Shown here: positions 1-6,508 of the stretch, in pieces
How positions within the stretch are numbered: the stretch's first letter is position 1
Layout of the letters: each line of letters begins with the position of its first letter
Notes under the pieces: model-generated
What the model was told of the DNA's origin: nothing
The model's database searches: none
Seen by the model: only the letters and a program-made list of their open reading frames with translations
Program-made: the position numbers and the translations under genes
Assembly (NCBI RefSeq): GCF_029227915.1
Contig: NC_079883.1
Coordinates: 11,222,001 to 11,286,000 of the forward strand
Length of the DNA: 64,000 nucleotides
Direction: 5' to 3'
Source of the DNA: Hydractinia symbiolongicarpus
Lineage: Eukaryota; Cnidaria; Hydrozoa; Anthoathecata; Hydractiniidae

Positions 1-6
1 CTTAAG

Positions 7-172
7 GAGGGGGCGAGCGCGGACGCAGGCCCCCACTACCAGAAATTGTACGGTCGAGTTACTGACGTTTGCAGTAATCGCAGAGGTCAGCCCAAGCGTA
101 GTGCAATGCAAGAGCCTCACTCTGGAAGAAAACCCTCATTGATCAGTCTTTACTTCCCCGTCAGGTAAGTAT
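7..172 (-). ncRNA. U1: U1 spliceosomal snRNA
   Basis: Read on the minus strand the RNA begins AUACUUACCUG, the invariant U1 5' end that pairs with 5' splice sites. Further in are a GAUCA-containing first loop (U1-70K region), the AUUGCAC loop bound by U1A in known U1 RNAs, an Sm site AAUUUCUGG, and a GC-rich 3' terminal hairpin starting near GGUAGUGGGGG. The length of about 166 nt matches the 164 nt of vertebrate U1. The 5' end is well fixed by homology; the 3' end may be off by a few bases. A PSE-like motif lies 43 nt upstream. The gene converges with the 5S gene of the neighbouring unit. The RNA would act in the nucleus in the U1 snRNP. Confidence 0.96.
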
Positions 173-362
173 GAGTTGGAACTGCACCGTAGCATGAGGG
201 TACCCTTCAAAGTTTGTTAATGCTTGTGGCTTGAGTGTGTTATAAACTGCCGTGTCGCGGGGCATAGGCTGTATTCTCCCCCAGTGTACGCGTTTTGTTC
301 CCGCCGTAGACTATGCAGAGTGCCGTCGGAAAGAGGACTGCTATTATTCTTTTATTGCTTAT
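173..362. other. Spacer: U1 promoter and U2 3' flank
   Basis: This 190-bp spacer holds the U1 upstream region on its left side, including the PSE-like motif, and the 3' flank of U2 on its right side. An A/T-rich stretch just past the U2 end may serve as a 3'-end formation box, but no exact consensus match is visible. Short ORFs here are not convincing genes. Confidence 0.7.
216..229 (-). promoter_or_regulatory. PSE-like element of U1
   Basis: Minus-strand CCACAAGCATTAAC lies 43 nt upstream of the U1 5' end. Upstream of U2 is CCACAAGCAGTTAC at nearly the same distance, 12 of 14 bases alike. Position and sharing fit a proximal sequence element bound by SNAPc in snRNA promoters. That role is inferred. 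Confidence 0.7.
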
Positions 363-549
363 GTGGGCCGCCATCGGTAATAGTGCAACACCAAGGCAAC
401 CCGTGGTCACGGCGTGAATGAATCCACCTCCATGACCCAAGGCCAAAAATCAGATTAATATACTGACCATTCAGAGAATGGCCTACCAGATATTAAACTG
501 ATAAGAACAGATACTACACTTGATCTTAGCCATTAGGCCGAGAAGCGAT
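363..549 (-). ncRNA. U2: U2 spliceosomal snRNA
   Basis: The minus strand begins AUCGCUUCUCGGCCU, the conserved U2 5' end, followed by the U6-pairing region, the branch-point recognition sequence GUGUAGUAUCUG, the conserved CUUAUCAGUUUAAUAUCUG block, an Sm site AUUUUUGG, and two 3' hairpins ending near GGCGGCCCA. The length of about 187 nt is typical of metazoan U2. The 5' end is set by homology; the 3' end is approximate. Its PSE-like motif is 40 nt upstream. The RNA would pair with intron branch sites within the U2 snRNP. Confidence 0.96.
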
Positions 550-589
550 AAAGAACAAGCGTTGCCATGATAGGCATCGTCCACACACC

Positions 590-603
590 GTAACTGCTTG
601 TGG
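590..603 (-). promoter_or_regulatory. PSE-like element of U2
   Basis: Minus-strand CCACAAGCAGTTAC lies 40 nt upstream of the U2 5' end and matches the U1 element at 12 of 14 positions. It is the best-supported snRNA promoter element in the unit. Confidence 0.7.
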
Positions 604-632
604 AGCATGTCACGTTACTGTAAAGCTTACAA

Positions 633-740
633 CTGTCACCGCGTACGGATGGACGGCGACATAGTAAAAATCACGGCTGTTGATTTAGCCGTAGGATGGA
701 GAGCGACTGTAGCGAGTGGATGGTAACTTACATGAATGCT
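633..740 (-). ncRNA. Candidate Sm-class RNA, possibly a spliced-leader or divergent snRNA
   Basis: Minus strand, in order: a donor-like GTAAGT (after ...TTCAT), about 40 nt without clear structure, a 6-bp hairpin (ACGGCT/AGCCGT, 673-692), an Sm-like GAUUUUUAC (663-671), and an 8-bp hairpin with one G-U pair (634-661). Hairpin, U-run, hairpin is the usual 3' architecture of Sm-class snRNAs and SL RNAs. The gene follows the same strand as U1 and U2. The 5' end is unknown and may lie 10-30 nt upstream; no convincing PSE was found there. It does not match U4, U5, U6 or U12 hallmarks. Alternatively the U-run could be a Pol III terminator for the upstream tRNA. Identity unproven. Confidence 0.4.
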
Positions 741-871
741 AACAAAGGCGACGATACTAAGTGCGTGATATTACTTTCCAATATGACTGCGTACATTCCG
801 TTTATCAACGCATTACGCCAGAACGTGCGCGCGCGTTACACAGTAGACCATGCAGCCGAAATGCGACAGTG

Positions 872-944
872 CGACCCTGCCAGGAGTCGAACCTGGAATC
901 CCCTGATTCGTAGTCAGATGCCTTATCCATTGGGCCACAGGGCC
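872..944 (-). tRNA. tRNA-Arg(ACG)
   Basis: The minus strand folds as a 73-nt cloverleaf. The acceptor GGCCCTG pairs with CAGGGTC (one G-U), the discriminator is G, the D-arm is GCC/GGC, and the anticodon loop CTACGAA gives anticodon ACG. The T-arm contains GGTTCGACTCC, serving as B box. There is no intron and no encoded CCA, as expected for a nuclear eukaryotic tRNA gene. No run of four or more T follows on the transcribed strand until 670-666, about 200 nt downstream, so termination is unexplained. Confidence 0.95.
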
Positions 945-1352
945 ATGCTTATGACTTCGCCCCATCGTTATTTTGGCTTGCGCATTCGTTTTACTTACGA
1001 CAGAATTCTTCGTGTTTGTAGCCATGAAAGAAAGGGACTTCTGTGAGTGAATTTTTTTACTGTGGTCTAATAAAAAAGTCGAAACGCAGTGCCCAATATA
1101 TGAATTGCTCCTAATAGCCGGAAACAGGCCGTGTCGATGATGTAGGCCGACATACGCAACGCAAACCAAAGAACGCTTTATGAAAATCCTAACACGGGCG
1201 CGGAAGAAGCCCAAATTAACAGAGTAGATGTAATGCTGAAGACCTCAAACTCCAGCAGCTTCTCTTTCAGACTATTGCGTCGTGCTACAAATAAAAATTA
1301 ACATGCTTTCGCATAGTCGCGGCACCCAAAACGGACATTATACGATGTACAG

Positions 1353-1359
1353 AAACACA
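1353..1359 (+). promoter_or_regulatory. H1-box-like AAACACA
   Basis: AAACACA lies about 165 bp upstream of the H1 start codon and only 9 bp before an E2F-type site. The same heptamer is the H1-specific promoter box in vertebrate H1 genes. Function here is inferred from position. Confidence 0.5.
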
Positions 1360-1367
1360 CATTTCTG

Positions 1368-1380
1368 TTTTCGCGCCAAA
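1368..1380 (+). promoter_or_regulatory. E2F-type site upstream of H1
   Basis: TTTTCGCGCCAAA is a full E2F/DP consensus match about 145 bp upstream of the H1 ATG. A second GCGCCAAA lies in the H3 promoter. These are consistent with S-phase activation. Confidence 0.6.
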
Positions 1381-1523
1381 TCAATTCCCGGGAGTGGTAC
1401 TTTTACGTCCGCATACTTCGCACCGTCTTAAATTATATCTCATTTACACGGTAATGTTTAGTATACTTCTACTGTGATAACAAGCATCGTTTATCGTTGG
1501 ATTGTTGTAAGAAAACATTAAAA

Positions 1524-2075
1524 ATGAGTGAAGCAGCTTCTCCAAAGAAAATCGCACCCAAGAAGAAACCTGCTGCAAAGAAGACAGCTGATCACCCTAA
1601 ATATGTGGACATGATCAAGGCTGCTATCGCTACCCTAAAGGAACGCGGTGGTTCATCTCGCCAAGCTATTACAAAATATATTCATGCAAATTACAAAGTT
1701 GCTGAAAACTCAGATCATCATCTGAAAATGGCTCTTAAACGAGGAGTAACATCAGGCGATTTGATTCAAACTAAAGGCACTGGTGCTTCTGGATCATTCA
1801 AGCTAGGTCAGGTAAAAAAAGAAAAACCTAAGAAAAAGGCCGCAGCAAAAAAGCCAACGGCAAAGAAGCCTACTGCAAAGAAAAGTACACCAAAAAAGAA
1901 GCCAGCAAAGAAGAGCACGCCAAAGAAAGCAGCAAAGAAGCCTGCCACAAAGAAAGCCTCGGCTAAGAAACCAGCAGCTAAGAAACCCACAAAGAAGCCT
2001 GTTGCTAAAAAACCTGCAGCAAAGAAGGTCAAAAAGACTCCCAAAAAGGCAGCAAAGAAGACCGCAAAAAAATAA
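1524..2075 (+). CDS. H1: Linker histone H1
   Basis: The protein is 183 residues. A short Lys/Pro-rich N-tail (1-21) precedes a winged-helix globular domain (about 22-96, opening with [12 protein letters not shown] and including [12 protein letters not shown] and the basic KMALKRGV helix). The C-tail (97-183) is almost entirely Lys/Ala/Pro with repeated KKP, TAKK and STPKK blocks. It would bind linker DNA at the nucleosome dyad and compact chromatin. The ATG at 1524 is chosen; the frame is open nine codons further to a TTG, but eukaryotic initiation and family length favour the ATG. There is no intron. The mRNA ends at the stem-loop 2108-2123. It converges with H3. A/K repetitiveness makes antisense ORFs here spurious. 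Confidence 0.97.
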   Translation: MSEAASPKKIAPKKKPAAKKTADHPKYVDMIKAAIATLKERGGSSRQAITKYIHANYKVAENSDHHLKMALKRGVTSGDLIQTKGTGASGSFKLGQVKKEKPKKKAAAKKPTAKKPTAKKSTPKKKPAKKSTPKKAAKKPATKKASAKKPAAKKPTKKPVAKKPAAKKVKKTPKKAAKKTAKK

Positions 2076-2107
2076 TTTGTGTGTATCTGGCTATTACATT
2101 AACAAAC

Positions 2108-2123
2108 GGCTATTTTTATAGCC
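2108..2123 (+). terminator. Histone 3' stem-loop of H1
   Basis: GGCTAT-TTTT-ATAGCC is a 6-bp stem with a 4-nt loop, the size of the metazoan histone mRNA stem-loop bound by SLBP, 32 nt after the stop codon. It is followed by ACACATTTACAAAAAAACAT, resembling the element after the other four genes and placed where a U7-binding downstream element would be. Confidence 0.93.
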
Positions 2124-2399
2124 ACACATTTACAAAAAAACATTATCTTGGTACAAAGTTAAACTTGTTTAAGTCACTTAAACAGTTAAAAAAGAGTAAT
2201 TTTAAGATTAGATTCCCTAAGTTTAAGTATTTTCGTTTTTAAATTTCTTATTTTCTTGCTTTTACTTTTCTTGCCCTTCATATTTTTAACATTGTCAAAC
2301 TTTATGTAGCATAAAATTTTTATGTAGCATAAAATTTAAACAGAAAGCAGAACAAAGTTTGATATAAAAAGCTAGCCGTAATATTTTTTATGGATGTGT
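2124..2399. other. Spacer between convergent H1 and H3
   Basis: This 276-bp A/T-rich spacer lies between the two facing stem-loops and contains no gene. It includes a perfect tandem 18-bp duplication, TTATGTAGCATAAAATTT, at 2302-2319 and 2320-2337. Confidence 0.8.
2302..2337. repeat. Perfect 18-bp tandem duplication
   Basis: TTATGTAGCATAAAATTT occurs twice head to tail. It is present in the other units inspected, so it predates the spread of this unit type. Confidence 0.9.
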
Positions 2400-2415
2400 G
2401 GCTATAAAAATAGCC
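2400..2415 (-). terminator. Histone 3' stem-loop of H3
   Basis: The minus strand reads GGCTAT-TTTT-ATAGCC, 21 nt after the H3 stop, followed by ACACATCCATAAAAAATATT, the H3 version of the shared downstream element. Confidence 0.93.
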
Positions 2416-2436
2416 GTTTTTTGTTTGGTAAGATGC

Positions 2437-2850
<414 letters not shown>

Positions 2851-2901
2851 TTAAGAAGTCGATGTAGTACGGATACACAAGACGGTCTAAAATGCACTAT
2901 C

Positions 2902-2909
2902 GCGCCAAA
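2902..2909 (+). promoter_or_regulatory. E2F-like site upstream of H3
   Basis: GCGCCAAA, preceded by TATC, lies 55 bp upstream of the H3 ATG. It matches the core of the H1 E2F-type site at 1368-1380. Confidence 0.5.
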
Positions 2910-3168
2910 GTTTTATTTCTCATATTGATTGACAGCTAAGGTTCAAAACAAACCATTTGATTGGTGCTAAGAAAGTAATTTCTGATTGGCTGCATAATGA
3001 CATTACGCTCATTACTTTAACATTTTTATAAAATCTGTGTTTTTTGGCTACGGGAAAACGGCTGTATCTTCTGATACACAAAAGCTTTTGACTTTTTTTT
3101 TTTTTAGTAAGTAGCAGAAGGTTTGGCGAATTCCAACGATGCCAAATTTATTGCCTTACTGAAACATT

Positions 3169-3194
3169 AAGACCACGAATTTTTAAAAAAACTA
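3169..3194 (+). other. Relic-like copy of a histone 3' processing region
   Basis: These 26 bases match the sequence after the H2B cleavage region (AAGACCAC, then the A-rich element with TTTAAAAAAAC) at 21 positions. The 5' half of the stem is missing, so no stem-loop forms. It lies on the plus strand between divergent H3 and H4, where no gene ends. Confidence 0.5.
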
Positions 3195-3214
3195 CAGTTT
3201 TACTTAAAAAAATG

Positions 3215-3239
3215 TACAAAATGTTCGGAACATTTTGTA
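3215..3239. promoter_or_regulatory. Perfect 25-bp inverted repeat in the H3/H4 spacer
   Basis: Arms of 12 bp (TACAAAATGTTC and its complement) flank a single central base. It lies about 135 bp upstream of the H4 ATG and just before its CCAAT box. It could be a dimeric factor site; unknown function. Confidence 0.6.
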
Positions 3240-3328
3240 ATGACGCAACTCTATTGGTTAATTAGGGTGTTTCCACGAGCAGTAGGTAATTTTATGGCCT
3301 CTTTTTAAAGCTGTCTGAATTCTGTTAA

Positions 3329-3685
<357 letters not shown>

Positions 3686-3709
3686 GCGTTGTCATTGCTC
3701 AACAAAAAC

Positions 3710-3725
3710 GGCTATTTTTATAGCC
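3710..3725 (+). terminator. Histone 3' stem-loop of H4
   Basis: GGCTAT-TTTT-ATAGCC lies 24 nt after the stop, followed by ACAAATCTTTTAAAACAT. This is the most diverged of the five downstream elements, with a shorter A run. Confidence 0.93.
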
Positions 3726-4108
3726 ACAAATCTTTTAAAACATTACTTTGTGCACGCTTCCAAATTACACAATGTGTAAAGTCTTGTCACAGTTACATTT
3801 ATTGCTATACGATACTATGTCATATATGACACAAAAAAAATTTAGAAATACTTTGTAGGGTTAATTTGCCTGGGAGTGTTTCCGTGAAAAGCTGGGTTAA
3901 GTTAAATGTAAGCAATAACATGGATCAATGTACTTGTCTTTTCTGCAAGTACAGCTAATAATACGTATGAAAAGTGAAGCTAATCCACACACACACATGG
4001 GGAAGTATTTTAAATGTAGGCTAGTGTTCTTAAGCACATTATTTAGAAGTTTTATTAACTTCGGTTAACTTGTAGTGACGCCAAGTAAATGTTTTTTTAA
4101 AGATGTGT

Positions 4109-4124
4109 GGTCTTAAAAAAGACC
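4109..4124 (-). terminator. Histone 3' stem-loop of H2B (covarying stem)
   Basis: The minus strand reads GGTCTT-TTTT-AAGACC. Relative to the other four genes several stem positions differ, with matching changes on the opposite arm, which supports the structure being under selection. It is followed by ACACATCTTTAAAAAAACAT. Confidence 0.93.
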
Positions 4125-4147
4125 GTTTGTGTTTGGTAGACGTTGGT

Positions 4148-4552
4148 TTACTTGCTGCTTGTGTATTTTGTGACGGCTTTTGTTCCTTCACTGACTGCGT
4201 GTTTTGCAAGTTCTCCAGGCAAGAGAAGACGTACTGCGGTTTGAATTTCACGAGAAGAGATGGTCGACTTTTTGTTTTGAAGAGCCAAACGCGAAGCTTC
4301 GGAAGCAATGCGCTCAAAGATGTCGTTGACAAATGAGTTCATGATGCTCATAGCTTTGCTTGAAACTCCGACATCTGGGTGAACTTGTTTCAAAACATTG
4401 TAGATGTAAATAGCATAACTTTCCTTTCTCTTTCTCTTGCGTTTCTTTTCACCAGTTCCACCAATCTTTCCTCCTTTTTTGCCGGCTCTTTTTTCACCTT
4501 TCTTGGCTACTTTAGGTGCCTGTTTTCCTCCTTTAGCTGCTGCGTCAGACAT
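4148..4552 (-). CDS. H2B: Core histone H2B
   Basis: The protein is 134 residues. A Lys/Gly-rich tail (1-43) is about 8 residues longer than in human H2B and ends in the basic KKRKRKRK stretch. The histone fold starts at [16 protein letters not shown]. The C-terminal helix ends AVTKYTSSK, retaining the ubiquitination lysine (K129 here, K120 in human). Residues 91-92 are Leu-Gln where most animal H2Bs have His-Tyr (human H82-Y83). L1 has HPDVGVS for the usual HPDTGIS. It dimerises with H2A, its divergent neighbour across a 284-bp spacer. A TATA-like TTATAAA on the minus strand lies about 65 bp upstream of the ATG. Confidence 0.97.
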   Translation of the reverse strand: MSDAAAKGGKQAPKVAKKGEKRAGKKGGKIGGTGEKKRKRKRKESYAIYIYNVLKQVHPDVGVSSKAMSIMNSFVNDIFERIASEASRLALQNKKSTISSREIQTAVRLLLPGELAKHAVSEGTKAVTKYTSSK

Positions 4553-4836
4553 GGTTAAAAATTTTTGCTACTTAACTTGTAAATAAGCATTAAACTGCAA
4601 GTCAAAACTTTTTGTTTATAAGTAAAAAAATCGGATCGAATTCGATCCGAAAACGCCGATACGCAATTTAATTGGTTAAAAAAAAAATCTTTTGTTTAAT
4701 ACTTAATTATGATTGGTTAAAAAAACATGATTTCGATCCTATTTTTATGATGAAAAAACGAGTAAAGTTTATTTCGTTAACACTTACGTTAAATATTCGT
4801 ACGTTTTTGTATTAACTTACAAATCAAATCGCAGTT
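4553..4836. promoter_or_regulatory. Divergent H2B/H2A promoter spacer
   Basis: It holds a TATA-like TTATAAA for H2B (minus strand, about 4615-4621), a perfect 20-bp palindrome (4631-4650), two CCAAT boxes in the same orientation (ATTGG at 4671 and 4712) and a repeat of the palindrome half TTCGATCC at 4732-4739. The H2A side has A/T-rich TATA-like sequence near 4789-4795. No E2F-type GCGCCAAA is present here. Confidence 0.8.
4631..4650. promoter_or_regulatory. Perfect 20-bp palindrome in the H2A/H2B promoter
   Basis: TCGGATCGAATTCGATCCGA equals its own reverse complement. It sits about 80 bp from the H2B start codon, and a half-copy lies at 4732-4739. A symmetric site suits a divergent promoter; the binding factor is unknown. 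Confidence 0.7.
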
Positions 4837-5217
4837 ATGTCTGGACGTGGAAAAGGTGGAAAAGCTAAGGCTAAAGCCAAGACAAGATCCTCAAGAGCTG
4901 GACTTCAATTTCCAGTCGGTAGAGTGCATAGATTCCTTCGTAGAGGGCACTATGCTAACCGAATTGGATCTGGAGCACCAGTTTACTTAGCAGCCGTCTT
5001 GGAATATTTATCTGCTGAGATATTGGAGTTGGCTGGTAACGCAGCAAGAGACAACAAAAAAGCTAGGATTATTCCAAGACATTTACAATTGGCTGTTCGT
5101 AATGATGAAGAATTAAACAAACTTTTGAGCGGTGTAACCATTGCAGCTGGTGGTGTTTTGCCAAACATTCAAGCTGTCTTACTCCCAAAGAAGAACGACA
5201 AAGGACAGAAGAAGTAA
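4837..5217 (+). CDS. H2A: Core histone H2A
   Basis: The protein is 126 residues. The tail is [14 protein letters not shown], the fold begins [18 protein letters not shown], and the acidic patch residues E56, E61, E64, D90, E91 and E92 are intact. K118/K119 (the H2A ubiquitination site) are in LLPKKN. The C-tail is short and lacks SQEY, so it is neither H2A.X nor H2A.Z. L1 is atypical ([12 protein letters not shown]). Residue 104 is Ala where nearly all eukaryotic H2As have Gln (IAQGG). It dimerises with H2B. Stem-loop at 5240-5255, followed by a 5S gene about 200 bp downstream. Confidence 0.97.
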   Translation: MSGRGKGGKAKAKAKTRSSRAGLQFPVGRVHRFLRRGHYANRIGSGAPVYLAAVLEYLSAEILELAGNAARDNKKARIIPRHLQLAVRNDEELNKLLSGVTIAAGGVLPNIQAVLLPKKNDKGQKK

Positions 5218-5239
5218 ACCGCTACACTCAGAAAACAAC

Positions 5240-5255
5240 GGCTATTTTTATAGCC
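5240..5255 (+). terminator. Histone 3' stem-loop of H2A
   Basis: GGCTAT-TTTT-ATAGCC lies 22 nt after the stop, followed by ACACATCTTTAAAAAAACAT, identical over 20 nt to the H2B downstream element. Confidence 0.93.
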
Positions 5256-5414
5256 ACACATCTTTAAAAAAACATTGTTTTTTTCACAAAACTATAACCT
5301 TAAAGTCTAATAGATAATCCATGCATACGCCTTGTCCTAAGTAACTCAAAGAAATTAAATAAAAAAATTTGATCACAACGTCAAAATAAATTGCACGTAT
5401 TTGCCCCTACTAAT

Positions 5415-5534
5415 GTCTACGGCCATACCACGATGAACACACCCGTTCTCGTCTGATCACGGAAGTTAAGCATCGTCGGGCCGGGATAGTACTTGGATGG
5501 GGGACCGCCTGGGAACTCCCGGTGTCGTAGGCTT
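5415..5534 (+). rRNA. 5S ribosomal RNA
   Basis: The RNA begins GUCUACGGCCAUACCACG and ends GUCGUAGGCU, whose ends pair as helix I. The internal control region is visible: box A around AAGTTAAGCATCG and box C around AGTACTTGGATGGG. The length is about 120 nt, and a TTTT terminator starts at 5533. The conserved GAUCACGGAAGUUAAGC loop is present. It is transcribed by Pol III and would join the large ribosomal subunit. It lies on the same strand as H2A. Confidence 0.97.
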
Positions 5535-5882
5535 TTCATTTTCATTTGTTGCCTTTTCATTTCAATGGTGCTGTGATATATTTCTTGTTATAACAATTAA
5601 GGAACGTGGCGGTTGTTGAAAGTGTTTCCTATGACATTTTCCTACGACATTTTCAGGTGATAGTACGAGAAAAAAGAGCTTTCAAATGCATACAAACTCG
5701 ATCTATTGCCGATCATCCAATAACCCTGACGGAATGGCAAATAAAATAAAATTCCGCCGCCTTCCGAGGACTTATATCGCAATCACGTTTCGTAACAGCC
5801 AAGCGAGGTTTTACCTTAGCGTTTAAGTCACCACCGACATTTGGCCGCGCAACTTTTCTAAGCTCATTCATTTTGACTTAAG
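5535..5882. other. Spacer between convergent 5S and the next U1
   Basis: It begins with several T runs (5533-5536 and onward) suited to Pol III termination. It contains two adjacent 13-bp near-repeats CCTAYGACATTTT (5628-5640, 5641-5653) and an imperfect hairpin (5728-5758) that pairs fully only as minus-strand RNA. The right end should hold U1 3'-end formation signals. No gene is recognised. Confidence 0.7.
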
Positions 5883-6048
5883 GAGGGGGCGAGCGCGGAC
5901 GCAGGCCCCCACTACCAGAAATTGTACGGTCGAGTTACTGACGTTTGCAGTAATCGCAGAGGTCAGCCCAAGCGTAGTGCAATGCAAGAGCCTCACTCTG
6001 GAAGAAAACCCTCATTGATCAGTCTTTACTTCCCCGTCAGGTAAGTAT
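5883..6048 (-). ncRNA. U1: U1 snRNA, unit 2
   Basis: Same RNA as at 7-172; no difference noticed. PSE-like motif at 6092-6105. Confidence 0.95.
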
Positions 6049-6238
6049 GAGTTGGAACTGCACCGTAGCATGAGGGTACCCTTCAAAGTTTGTTAATGCT
6101 TGTGGCTTGAGTGTGTTATAAACTGCCGTGTCGCGGGGCATAGGCTGTATTCTCCCCCAGTGTACGCGTTTTGTTCCCGCCGTAGACTATGCAGAGTGCC
6201 GTCGGAAAGAGGACTGCTATTATTCTTTTATTGCTTAT

Positions 6239-6425
6239 GTGGGCCGCCATCGGTAATAGTGCAACACCAAGGCAACCCGTGGTCACGGCGTGAATGAATC
6301 CACCTCCATGACCCAAGGCCAAAAATCAGATTAATATACTGACCATTCAGAGAATGGCCTACCAGATATTAAACTGATAAGAACAGATACTACACTTGAT
6401 CTTAGCCATTAGGCCGAGAAGCGAT
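6239..6425 (-). ncRNA. U2: U2 snRNA, unit 2
   Basis: Same RNA as at 363-549; no difference noticed. PSE-like motif at 6466-6479. Confidence 0.95.
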
Positions 6426-6508
6426 AAAGAACAAGCGTTGCCATGATAGGCATCGTCCACACACCGTAACTGCTTGTGGAGCATGTCACGTTACTGTAAA
6501 GCTTACAA

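Larger units (their letters stand above)
945..1523. other. Spacer between tRNA-Arg and H1, containing the H1 upstream region
   Basis: The right part holds H1 promoter motifs (AAACACA and an E2F site) and A/T-rich sequence with possible TATA-like stretches near 1430-1440. The left part (945-1350) has no recognised gene. It contains AAAGGGACTTCTGTGAGTG at about 1030-1048 next to a T7 run, which loosely recalls the U11 5' end, but no complete snRNA fold was found. Overlapping ORFs of about 116 and 133 codons cross the tRNA and look fortuitous. Confidence 0.6.
3686..4147. other. Spacer between convergent H4 and H2B
   Basis: It contains the two facing histone stem-loops (3710-3725 and 4109-4124). 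Between them are a 14-bp palindrome TGTCATATATGACA (3818-3831), a hairpin with an 8-bp stem and 9-nt loop (3929-3953) and a short CA repeat near 3988-3998. No gene is seen. Confidence 0.8.

Noticed and set aside
224-446. Overlapping 65- and 68-codon ORFs in U1 promoter and U2 3' end
   Set aside because: They overlap the U1 promoter motif and the U2 RNA, show no recognisable domain, and recur only because the whole unit does.
633-740. Candidate RNA as U4, U5, U6, U12 or U7
   Set aside because: None of their diagnostic sequences (U5 loop CGCCUUUUAC, U6 ACAGAGA, U4 5' end, U12 branch-site region, U7 Sm AAUUUGUCUAG) is present; left unassigned.
696-1214. ORFs of 116 and 133 codons across the candidate RNA, tRNA and spacer
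   Set aside because: They translate through a tRNA on opposite strands with no domain, and single-base changes in unit 4 break them without other signs of constraint.
1497-1523. N-terminal extension of H1 from an upstream TTG
   Set aside because: Eukaryotic H1 starts at ATG; the nine extra residues (cysteine-containing) are unlike H1 N-tails.
1808-2044. 78-codon hydrophobic ORF antisense to the H1 tail
   Set aside because: It is the mirror of Lys/Ala codons, giving Phe/Ala/Gly runs. The same holds for antisense frames over H3, H2B and H2A.
3986-3999. CA dinucleotide microsatellite
   Set aside because: Only about five repeats, unchanged between units; not informative.
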